DNA of 64,000 nucleotides. Source: Phycisphaerales bacterium (GTDB lineage: Bacteria; Planctomycetota; Phycisphaerae; Phycisphaerales; UBA1924). This document shows positions 35,224 through 44,000 of the stretch, in pieces (position 1 is the stretch's first letter; each line of letters opens with the position of its first letter). The stretch is from positions 42,740 through 106,739 of the forward strand of contig JADLCM010000053.1 of NCBI GenBank assembly GCA_020847175.1. The letters run 5' to 3'. A model generated the notes under the pieces. That model saw nothing but the letters and a program-made list of their open reading frames with translations. It ran no database searches and had not been told where the DNA came from. Both the position numbers and the translations under genes were made by a program.

Positions 35224-36228
35224 ATGCACGACGCATCCACGCTTCTCGAGGTTGCCCGCGAGGCCGTGACCCTGGCCGCCTCGGTCTGCCGCCAGGTGCA
35301 GCGGAACCTCGACGAAGTCCGCGCCATCACCAAGGACGACAAGAGCCCCGTCACGGTCGCCGACCTCGCAAGCCAGGCAGTGGTGGCGCACACCCTCCGG
35401 CGCCGACTCCCCGCCGTGACGCTCGTGGGCGAGGAGGAGGCACGCTCCCTCCGCGACCCGGCGCAGGCAGCCAACCTGCGTGCAACGCTGGCGGCGGTGC
35501 AGACGGTCTGGGCCGACTGCACTGAGGCCGCGCTCCTCGACGCGATCGACCTCGGCCGGGCGCAGCCCTCCGGAAGCTTCTGGACGCTCGACCCCGTCGA
35601 CGGCACCAAGGGCTTCCTGCGCGGGCAGCAGTACGCGATCAGCCTCTGCTTCATCGATCGCGGCACGCCCGCCGTCGGCGCGCTCGCCTGCCCCAACCTT
35701 CCCATCTCCTTCGACGCCCCCCTCGACCAGGCCGATCCTCACGGCACGCTCTACACCGCGATCCGCGGCCAGGGGGCCTACGAGCAGCGCGGCGACGCGG
35801 GCCGGGCCTCGACCGCCCGCATCCGTCGCGCCGATCACCGGGCCGATGAACCCATCAGCGTGTGCGCGAGCGTCGAGAAGGAGCACTCCAACGTCAGCGA
35901 CACCGATCGCATCCTCGAGCGCATCGGCCGCGCGGGCGAACCCGCGCGCCTCGACAGCCAGGCCAAGTACGCCGTCGTCGCACGCGGCCAGGCCGACGCC
36001 TACCTGCGCATGCCCACCAAGAAGGACTACGTCGAGAAGATCTGGGACCACGCCGCCGGTGCTCTCGTGGCCGCCGAAGCCGGCTGCATCGTCAGCGACA
36101 TCCAGGGCAAACCGCTCGACTTCACCCGCGGGCGCGGGCTCTCCAACAACAGCGGCGTGATCTGTGCCGCCCCGCGCGTCCACCGGCTCGTCATCCAGGC
36201 CATCAGCGAACTCGGCATCGGCCGATAG
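35224..36228 (+). CDS. 3'(2'),5'-bisphosphate nucleotidase (Hal2/CysQ-like)
   Basis: Magnesium-dependent phosphatase of the inositol monophosphatase superfamily, expected to hydrolyse 3'-phosphoadenosine 5'-phosphate from sulfate assimilation. 334 residues. Family signatures: KSPVTVADLASQAVV, GEEEA (metal Glu), FWTLDPVDGTKGFLRG (metal Asp set), and WDHAAGALVAAEAGCIVSDI near the C-terminus. The Hal2-like length and the KDDKSPVTVAD start fit the eukaryote-type Hal2 subfamily better than E. coli CysQ. GGGAG lies 6 bases before the ATG. It converges on the EPS locus with 39 bases between. Confidence 0.9.
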   Translation: MHDASTLLEVAREAVTLAASVCRQVQRNLDEVRAITKDDKSPVTVADLASQAVVAHTLRRRLPAVTLVGEEEARSLRDPAQAANLRATLAAVQTVWADCTEAALLDAIDLGRAQPSGSFWTLDPVDGTKGFLRGQQYAISLCFIDRGTPAVGALACPNLPISFDAPLDQADPHGTLYTAIRGQGAYEQRGDAGRASTARIRRADHRADEPISVCASVEKEHSNVSDTDRILERIGRAGEPARLDSQAKYAVVARGQADAYLRMPTKKDYVEKIWDHAAGALVAAEAGCIVSDIQGKPLDFTRGRGLSNNSGVICAAPRVHRLVIQAISELGIGR

Positions 36229-36267
36229 GCAGGCACGCCGGTCCGGGCGCCCGCGGGGCACAGCTGT

Positions 36268-37716
36268 TCAGGGGAAGGTCGCCGCGGGGGCGGGTTCGGC
36301 GGCTGCCGTCTGCGTGCTTGCACGCGGCGCGGGCGGGGTCGGCGCGGGGATCGCGGCCCCCGCCGCGAGGGCCGCCTGCTCGGCGAGTTCGAGTTGGCGC
36401 CTTCGGGCGCTCTTGATGGCGATGACCCCGATGTAGCTGGCGAAGAGCAGGGTGAGGACATAGGTGATGCGCGCCTGCCAGAGGCTCATGGCGATGCCCA
36501 GGAGAGCGAAGCCGAGGCCGATGCCGTAGAGGGCGAAGACAGCCCCCTTGACGCCGAGAGCACGTTTGAGCATGTGGTGCAGGTGCTGGTCGTCGGCCTC
36601 GGAGATGCTCTTGCCCGCGAGCTTGCGCCGGATGATGGCGAGCACGGTGTCGATGATGGGGATGGAATACATCACGAGCCCGGCGAGCACGAGGTTGGTC
36701 TTGCCCTGGTCGCCCAGCGAGAGCACGATCACGATGGTGGTGAAGCCGAGCAACAGGCTGCCCGCGTCGCCCAGGAAGATGGTCGCCGGGTTGAAGTTGT
36801 GGGGCAGGAACCCGAGGCACGCGCCCACCAGGGCCATGCACAGCACGATGCGCTGCGAGTCACGTGGTCCGTCATCACTTGAAGCGAGCGTGAGCGCGAC
36901 GATGAGCAGCCCGACGGCGGCGATGGCGGTCACCCCCGAGAGCAGCCCGTCCAGACCGTCGATCAGGTTGCTGGCGTTGCACGCGCCCAGCACGGCGATC
37001 GCGATGATCGCGGTGCCGGACCAGTAGACGAGATCGAGCGGCAGCTTGGAGCCCAGGAGCGGGATCGAGAAGGGCAGGTCGATCATCCAGCGCAGATCGG
37101 TGTTGTTGAGCCACGCACCCAGCGTGGGCGAGAGCACGCCGCGCGCCACATCCACGCCCACGTTGTCCATCGCCAGGGCCGCCGCGGCGACGCACATGCC
37201 CGCGAGCTTGAGGCGCGGGAGCGTGCCGACCACGTCGTCGATGAGACCCAGGAGCATGATGATGGTCATGCCCAGGAGGATCGAGAGGGGGACGGGGTGA
37301 GGAACGCCAAGGTCCACGTGTTGGAAGCGGGTGCGGTGGAATCGGACGAGTTCCTGCCCGAAGGTGCCGAGGTGCGGGGCGATGTAGCTGAAGAAAATGC
37401 CGGCGATCAGCCCGAGAAAGACCGCCACGCCCCCGAGGTAGGCGACCGGTCGGCGATGGTGCTTGCGGGGAGAACTCGGACGATCGACGATGCCGTTGGC
37501 GACGGCAAGTCGGCGCATGACTGGCGTCATGATGAGCGTGACGAGGAAGGAGACGACGAAGATGCCCATGTAGCCGTGGAAGATCTCCAGGCGCTCGTGC
37601 GGGCCCTGGAGGGCATCGGGCACGAGAGCGCTTGTCTGCGCCTGGTCGGGCGCGCCAGCGGGCGCGCCAGCGGGCGTGCCGGGCTGCGCCGGGGTTGAGT
37701 CGTTCTGGGGCATCAT
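36268..37716 (-). CDS. polyprenyl-phosphate sugar-1-phosphate transferase (WecA/TagO-type)
   Basis: 482-residue integral membrane enzyme with about ten or more membrane helices that moves a HexNAc-1-phosphate to undecaprenyl phosphate, the usual priming step of glycan synthesis. Motifs: HRRPVAYLGGVAVFLGL, LGLIDDVVG (Asp pair), NASNLIDGLDGL, FLGDAGSLLLGF and the cytoplasmic DDQHLHHML. N-terminal Pro/Ala-rich tail of about 35 residues with a short tandem codon repeat (PAGAPAGAP), and a Pro/Ala-rich C-terminal tail. Its start overlaps the stop of the SDR gene as ATGA. Last gene of the EPS locus, so probably the primer for that polysaccharide rather than for peptidoglycan. Confidence 0.9.
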   Translation of the reverse strand: MMPQNDSTPAQPGTPAGAPAGAPDQAQTSALVPDALQGPHERLEIFHGYMGIFVVSFLVTLIMTPVMRRLAVANGIVDRPSSPRKHHRRPVAYLGGVAVFLGLIAGIFFSYIAPHLGTFGQELVRFHRTRFQHVDLGVPHPVPLSILLGMTIIMLLGLIDDVVGTLPRLKLAGMCVAAAALAMDNVGVDVARGVLSPTLGAWLNNTDLRWMIDLPFSIPLLGSKLPLDLVYWSGTAIIAIAVLGACNASNLIDGLDGLLSGVTAIAAVGLLIVALTLASSDDGPRDSQRIVLCMALVGACLGFLPHNFNPATIFLGDAGSLLLGFTTIVIVLSLGDQGKTNLVLAGLVMYSIPIIDTVLAIIRRKLAGKSISEADDQHLHHMLKRALGVKGAVFALYGIGLGFALLGIAMSLWQARITYVLTLLFASYIGVIAIKSARRRQLELAEQAALAAGAAIPAPTPPAPRASTQTAAAEPAPAATFP

Positions 37717-38726
37717 GCTCCCGGCGTCCTCTCACGCATCGCGCGGGCGATGTCGAGGATGGTCTCCTCCAGTGTGCGCCGGGTCTCGAAGCCGATCGCC
37801 TCGCGGGCCCGGCGTACATCGGGCACACGCCGGCGCAGGTCCTCGAACCCGCCGGCGAAGACCGAATTGTACGGAACGAAGTCGATGCGCGAGCGCGAAC
37901 CGGTGATGCGGATCACAAGTTCTGCAAGTTCACGAATGGTCACCGAACGCTCCGAACCAAGGTTGAACACCCGTCCGGCGCACTCGTCGCGCGCCAGCAG
38001 CACGGGGAGCGCCCCGGCGATGTCGCGCACGTCCGCGAAGCAGCGGCTCTGCGTCCCGTCGCCATGCACGGCAAGGGGTTCCGCCGCGAGCGCGGCCCGG
38101 ATGAACCGCGGGAGCACCATGCCGTACTCACCGACCTGGCGCGGACCGACCGTGTTGAAGAACCGCGCGACCACGCACGCGGGGCCGGTGGCCCGCTGCG
38201 TCCAGGCGAGGGCCAGGAACTCGTCCACGGCCTTCGAGCAGGCATATGACCAGCGCGTGACGGTCGTGTTGCCGTAGACCACATCGTCATCTTCGCTGAA
38301 GGGAGACTTCGAGCCCTTGCCGTACACCTCACTGCTCGATGCCACGAGCACGCGGCAGGGAGCGCCTTCGGGGCCGTGCGCGGCGGCGAATCGCAGCAAC
38401 GCAGCGGTCTGCTCGACGTTGGTCTCGATGGAACCGATCGGGTCGCTCATCACGCGGGCGACCCCGACTGAGGCCGCGAGGTGGTAGACCTCGTCGAAGC
38501 GCTCGCCCGGCCCGAACGCCCCCAGCGCATCACGAAGATCGGCCTCGATGAAACGCAGCCCGGCGTGCCGCGCCGGGAGGTTCTCTCGGCGCCCCGTGGA
38601 GAGATTATCGACCACGGTGAGGTTGTCGCCCCGGGCCAGGAGCAGGTCGCTCAGGTGGCTGCCGATGAACCCGGCGCCGCCCGTGACGAGCGTGCGCACG
38701 GGTCGAGATGGGTTGGGGCGTGTCAT
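37713..38726 (-). CDS. NAD-dependent nucleotide-sugar epimerase/dehydratase (extended SDR)
   Basis: 337-residue SDR enzyme that likely makes an activated sugar for the exopolysaccharide. NAD-binding VTGGAGFIGSHL (residues 14-25), VVDNLSTGRRENL, active-site region SSSEVYGKG and the Tyr-Lys pair in WSYACSKAVDEF (Tyr about 153), then RFFNTVGPRQVGEYG and RCFADVRDIAGALPVLL. It is close to UDP-glucuronate decarboxylase and UDP-glucose 4-epimerase types; the exact reaction is not decidable. No clear ribosome site at the ATG. 74 bases after the Wzz-like gene. Confidence 0.88.
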   Translation of the reverse strand: MTRPNPSRPVRTLVTGGAGFIGSHLSDLLLARGDNLTVVDNLSTGRRENLPARHAGLRFIEADLRDALGAFGPGERFDEVYHLAASVGVARVMSDPIGSIETNVEQTAALLRFAAAHGPEGAPCRVLVASSSEVYGKGSKSPFSEDDDVVYGNTTVTRWSYACSKAVDEFLALAWTQRATGPACVVARFFNTVGPRQVGEYGMVLPRFIRAALAAEPLAVHGDGTQSRCFADVRDIAGALPVLLARDECAGRVFNLGSERSVTIRELAELVIRITGSRSRIDFVPYNSVFAGGFEDLRRRVPDVRRAREAIGFETRRTLEETILDIARAMRERTPGA

Positions 38727-38800
38727 CGGTCGGGGTGCTCTGGCGGGGCATCCGGGGCGGGCGGAAGGCCCCGCCCCGGGGGATCTGCGGGGTGCCGGGA

Positions 38801-41014
38801 TCAGGTGCCGCGGGCGTAGGCGGTGGTGGCGCGGATGTTCTTGCGCATGTAGCCGCCCGCCGCCGGGCGAACCGCGTTGACGACCACGCCCATGAAGGCG
38901 CCCTTGGCCTCGCTCAGTTCGCGGGCGAGGCGCATGACCAGGCCTCGCTTCTCGCTGTAGGCCCGGACAACGAGCATCGTTGCGTCGACGCGGTTGGCCA
39001 GGGCGAGCGCATCGCCGGCGACGACCATCGGGGGCGCATCGAGCACGATGAGGTCGTATTCCTTGGAAGCGTGATCGAGGAGCGATTCCATCGCGTCGGT
39101 GCCGAGCCGTTCGAAGACCCGCTGGGCCGGGGTGCCGGCGGTGAGCACGTCGAGGGCGACGTCACCCGCGCGGAAGTTCTGGACCATGCCGTTCACGGCG
39201 CCGGAGGCGAGCGCGTCGGCGAGGCCCGGGGCTTCAGATGAGAGGCCGAGAGCCTTGGGCACGCCGGGACGCCGCATGTTGGCATCGATGAGCAGCACGC
39301 GCTGGCCGGAGGCCGCGGAGCCCACCGCGAGATTGATCGCCGTGGCCGTGGCCCCGGAGCCGGGCAGGCCGGCGGTGACGAGGAGCGTCTTGCGGTTCTC
39401 CTCGCGCATGCGCTTGAGCAGGGGGGCGCGGAGCTGCCGGTACTGCTCGGCGATCACGCCGCGCGCGCCGCCCTCGGCGGCGAAGAGCCGCTCGACCGGC
39501 CCCTTGAGGGAGGTGTCGTCGCCGGCGCGGGAGACGAGGCCGAGCACGCGAGCGCGGGGGATCATGGCGACATCGCCGGGGCCCTTGATGCGCTGGTCCA
39601 CGAGCTCGCGCACCACGACGAGCGCGCCGGTGAGGCCGACCACGACGAACAGGCCCGCGGCAAGCATGATCGGGAGCTTGGGGAAGGCCATCTGGTCGGG
39701 GGGCGTCTCACGCTGCACGAGCTGCACGCGGTCTTCAAAGACCAGGCGCTGCCCGGTCTGCGCCTCGCGCTCGAACTGCTGCTGGAGCTGCCGGCGGTTG
39801 TCGATCTCGAGAAGGAGGTTGGCGTTCTTGCCACGCAGCTCGTCGATCTTGGCTGCGAAGTCGGCGACCGTGAGCTGGGTGAGCAGCACGGCATTGAGCT
39901 GCTCGACGAGCTTGGTGTGCCGCCCGGCGAGGTCGGACTCCTGCGCCTGGAGCGAGGCGAGCTGGTTGCGGAGGGCCTGGATCTGCCCGAAGAACTGCTG
40001 GTTCAGCTCCTCCTGGCGCCGGCGTTCGAGCAGGTCGCGCTGGGCGGCGAGGTCGGCCTGGACGGCGCGGTACTCGCTGTGCCCCGAGCCGATGCCCTGG
40101 CGCTCGAGGGAGAGCAGGGAGGCTTCGAGCAGCGCCACGCGCTGCTTCATGTTCACGATGATCGCGCTGGTGTCCACGCGGGAGCGGAGGTCATCGTCGT
40201 AGCGGGGGCCCTGCGGGTTCTTGGCGTCGGTCTCGTAGCGGGTGAGCGATGCCTGCACGCCCTGGATGTCGAGGCGGACCTGGTTGAGCTGGGCGTTGAC
40301 CCCGGCGACCGAGTTGCGTGCCTCGTTGAGGCGGGTGTCGATCGAGTCGATGCCCGCACGCCGGAGTTCGTCGTCGCGCTTGCCCACCAGGGCGCGCACC
40401 TCGTCGTCGTTCGTGTTCCACTGGCGCTGGAGAATATCCGTCTGGCGCCGGAAGTCGGCGGAACTCTGGGCCGAGATCATCGCCTGGTATTCCTCGCGCA
40501 CCCGCTGCACCATCGTGGCGACCTCGGTCTTGTCGCTCCAGCTCGCCCCGAGCCGCACGAACTCGGTGCCGGGCAGCACGCGGGCCTTCACGCGCTCGGC
40601 GAGGTCGATCTTCGCCTCACGCGAGTCGAACGTCCCCGCCTTGGTGAACTTCTTGTACCACTTGGGAAGGTCCTGCGACAGGCGCGGCAGGTTCACCACG
40701 CGCTGCAGGACCGCATCGGAGACCATCAGCGACACCTGTGATGCCTGGTAGCGTTCCAGTTCGTCCTCGCGGGTCACCGCGTAAATGGTCGTCGAGTCCT
40801 GGCGCGGGCCCAAGATGCGGAAGACCGCGAAGGAGTCGTAACTCGGGGCGATCTGGCGCAGGCCCATGTACAGCCCCACGCCCGCCGCGATCCCGAGGAT
40901 CAGCGACGCCGCGAGCACCCACTTGTACTTCTTCAGCAGGCGGATGGGATCGATCGCGGGGGTCCCGGTGGGACGCCCGGGCGCCGAAGCCCGGCCTGGT
41001 GCGCTCGTGTTCAT
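38801..41014 (-). CDS. Wzz/BY-kinase-like polysaccharide co-polymerase with degenerate P-loop
   Basis: 737 residues with the layout of Wzc-type proteins: N-terminal Wzz membrane helix (YKWVLAASLILGIAAGVGLYMGL), a long periplasmic coiled-coil region, a second helix (LPIMLAAGLFVVVGLTGALVVV), and a cytoplasmic CpsD-like ATPase domain. These proteins control chain length and export and autophosphorylate on tyrosine. Here Walker A reads AGLPGSGATATAINLA (about 551-566): the lysine and the following Ser/Thr pattern of GxGKST are lost. Walker A' VLLIDANMRRP and Walker B LIVLDAPPM remain. The C-terminus has two tyrosines (YMRKNIRATTAYARGT), not a cluster. Probably no active kinase. The ATG at 41014 has AAGGA upstream; 41080 is the alternative. 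Confidence 0.9.
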   Translation of the reverse strand: MNTSAPGRASAPGRPTGTPAIDPIRLLKKYKWVLAASLILGIAAGVGLYMGLRQIAPSYDSFAVFRILGPRQDSTTIYAVTREDELERYQASQVSLMVSDAVLQRVVNLPRLSQDLPKWYKKFTKAGTFDSREAKIDLAERVKARVLPGTEFVRLGASWSDKTEVATMVQRVREEYQAMISAQSSADFRRQTDILQRQWNTNDDEVRALVGKRDDELRRAGIDSIDTRLNEARNSVAGVNAQLNQVRLDIQGVQASLTRYETDAKNPQGPRYDDDLRSRVDTSAIIVNMKQRVALLEASLLSLERQGIGSGHSEYRAVQADLAAQRDLLERRRQEELNQQFFGQIQALRNQLASLQAQESDLAGRHTKLVEQLNAVLLTQLTVADFAAKIDELRGKNANLLLEIDNRRQLQQQFEREAQTGQRLVFEDRVQLVQRETPPDQMAFPKLPIMLAAGLFVVVGLTGALVVVRELVDQRIKGPGDVAMIPRARVLGLVSRAGDDTSLKGPVERLFAAEGGARGVIAEQYRQLRAPLLKRMREENRKTLLVTAGLPGSGATATAINLAVGSAASGQRVLLIDANMRRPGVPKALGLSSEAPGLADALASGAVNGMVQNFRAGDVALDVLTAGTPAQRVFERLGTDAMESLLDHASKEYDLIVLDAPPMVVAGDALALANRVDATMLVVRAYSEKRGLVMRLARELSEAKGAFMGVVVNAVRPAAGGYMRKNIRATTAYARGT

Positions 41015-41098
41015 GACCAACTCGTCCTTCCCTCCGCGCGGGGCGCGGCTCACGGTTCCAGTCTGCTCTCTATCGGACACTCCCCGCCTCAGCCTTCG

Positions 41099-44000
41099 TC
41101 AGGGCAGGCGGCTCGCCCGGTCTCGAACATCGTCAAGGTCCGACCGATAACGATCGGGCAGGCGGATTCCCTCGGCGTCGAGGCGCCTGATCTGCTGGTC
41201 GTACTGCTCCGCCGCGCTGCGGTCAGAACCCGCAACGCAGACTTCCATGAGGTGCAGCAGGATGACCGGGCGGGAGGAGCCGCGCCCGATGGTGGCCAGG
41301 GCTTCTTCGAGCGCGAGGCGCGCCTCGCGGTCCTGGCCCGACTTATAGAGCGTCCAGCCGAGGGTGTCGAGGATGTCGGGGCGCCCGATCGCCGGGGCGA
41401 TCTCCGCGGCCTTGCGGGCGTGCTCGACGGCCTCGGCGCACTGGCCGAGATCGACGCAGAGGGTGTAGGCGAGGTTGTTGAGCATCTGCCAGTCGTCGGG
41501 GAAGATCGCGATGCCGCGGCGCCAGACCTCGACGGCGCCGGAGACGTCCTTGCGCTTCATCAGTTCGCGGCTCTTGCTCTGGAGGGCGAAGCGGCGCACG
41601 CTCTGGTCGGTCGCGCCCGCGATCAGTTCGTCGAGCATCGCGCGCCCGGTGGTCCAGTCGTTCTCGCTGCCCGTCTGCGAGAGGGCATCGCCCCGGAAGA
41701 GCGTGATCCACTCGGAGCTGGTGGTCTCGCCGGCGACGCGGTCGAGCAGCATCACCATGTCGCGCCCCGCGAAGAACGCCTGCGTGCGGTTGAACCATCC
41801 GGCCATGTCGCCGGGAGTGCCGTCCACCAGGCGGAAGGCCCGCGTGGCGTCGGCGACGGCGGCCTCGCGCTGCTGGGTGTTGAGCATGATCTGGGCGCGG
41901 CTCAGCAGCAGCGACCAGTCGTTGTCAACCTGCTGCCCGAGGGCCGAGAGCACGTCGCGCGCCTCGGTGTAACGGGGCGGATTCACGTTGAGCAGCACCG
42001 TGGCGTACGCGCTGCCGGTCTGCTTGTCCTTCACGCGGGTCCAGGCCTGCTCGTAGAAGCCGCGGCTGCGGGCCCAGTCGCCGGCCAGCGCCAGCGTGGC
42101 GCCGGCGATGATGTGCACGCGCGGGTCGCCCGGGCGAAGCGTCGAGACCTCTGTGGCGAGGGCCGCCGCCTCGGCGTTGCGGTCAGCGCGGATCATCTCC
42201 TGCATGACGCCCTGGAAGAAGGAGTCGTCGCCCGGATTGAGGCGCACCGCCTCGGTGAGGTCACGGAAGCCGGCGTCAAACTCGCCGAGTTCAAGATGGG
42301 CCTGGCCGCGCATGCGCAGGATCATCGGGCTTGACGCCTCGATGGCGAGGGCCGCGTTCAGGTCCGCCACGGCGTCGCGCATCATCTGGAGGTTCCGCTC
42401 CTCGGTGCTCTGCACCATGAGGAGCTGGGCCCGGCGGGCGAAGACGCCGGGGGTCTGCGGGAAGGTGCGGACCGCGTTGTCCAGCGTGGCGCGGGCGTCG
42501 TCGCGGTCGCCCCGCGTCTCCTGGAGGTCGGCGAGCAGCAGGAGCACCGAGGCGTCGTCCCCCTGGCGCGGGCGGAGCGTTTCGATCACCGCCGCGGCCT
42601 TGTCGAACTGCTTGGAGCGCGTGTAGGCGTCGGCCAGGCGCTTGGTGAAGCTGGCGGACGCGTCGTCCTTGCCCGCATCGACGATGCGCTGGAATGACTC
42701 GGCGGCTTCGGCGTAGCGCCCGTTCACGCGCAGGGCCTCACCCAGGGTCTTCTCGACGCCGAGAGTGGCTTCATCCTCGAAGCGCCGGGCCGAACGGAAG
42801 GCCTCGATGCCGCCCGCCGCGTCGCCGTAGCGGAGCAGGAAGGAGCCGAGGGTCACGAAGGGATCCGCGGTGACGCTCTCGGGCGCGTTGGCGAAGAGGT
42901 CGGAGATGTAGAGCTGGAAGGCCCGCTTGCCGCCCTCGATGTCGCCCTGCGAGGCGTACCAGCGGGCGTCGAGGGCCACCATGGTCAGTTCGTCGCGCTC
43001 GGCGCGCAGCGCATTGATCATCTCGCGGGCCTCGGTGAACTCGCCGGCATCGACGAGCATTGAGGCGAGTTTCTGCCGGTTCAGCCGGTTCGCGGGGTCG
43101 CTCTGCAGGATCGCGCGCCTCGCGGCGATGGCGGCGTCCTTGTCGCCCACCTGCGACTCAAGGTCGATCCGGAGTTCGATGAGGTCGCGCCGACCGCGGA
43201 GGGACTCGCCCGAGTCCTTGAGCACGCCAAGGGCCTCGGCGCTCCGCTGGGCGCCCACGAGGGCGCTCACCAGTTCAGTGACGACCGCGGGGTCGTTCGA
43301 GCGGAGCCCCATCGCCCGCCGGTACGTCTCGATCGCGGGCCCGGACTGTCCCGCCGCGAGCTGCTGGGCCGCGAGCAGGCGGAGGAGCGCCACGTTGTCG
43401 GGCATGCGCTCAACGGCCCGCTGCAGCATGTCCAGCGCATCCTTGGTCTTGCCCTGGTAGATCATGATGCGGGCGTCGAAGGAGAGCCCGCCGAGCCCGT
43501 CGGCGTTGAGGTTCCGGGCCTTGTCGGCCTGGACCTGCGCGCCCGGCAGGTCATCGCGAGAGAGCGCATCGCGGAAGACCGACTCGATCACCAGCGGGTC
43601 ATTCGGATCGGCGGCGAGGGCCTCGGCCAGGAAGGCCCGGGCGCCCGCGGCATCCCCGGCCCGGACGCGGTTCTCCCACTTGGCCAGGGCCTTGCGCTGC
43701 GGCTTGAGCTCCGAGCCGTCGATCATCATGTCAGAGAGTTCGGTCGTGTTCTTCGCCGTCAGCATCGGCTTCATCGACTGCAGCACGGGGTCATCCGGGT
43801 GGCGCTCCAGCCCCGCGCGGAGCACATCGGCGGCGGGGGCGATCTCTCCCCGCAGCGTGTAGATCTGCCCGATCGCGCGGATCAGCCGGGGGTCGTAGTT
43901 TGAGGGCTCCAGCATCGTGCGGAGGGTGTCGATCGCGCGCTCGGGGTCGCCCGGCTCCGTGAGCGACCCTTCGTAGATGCTGAAGGCGGAGACGATGGCC

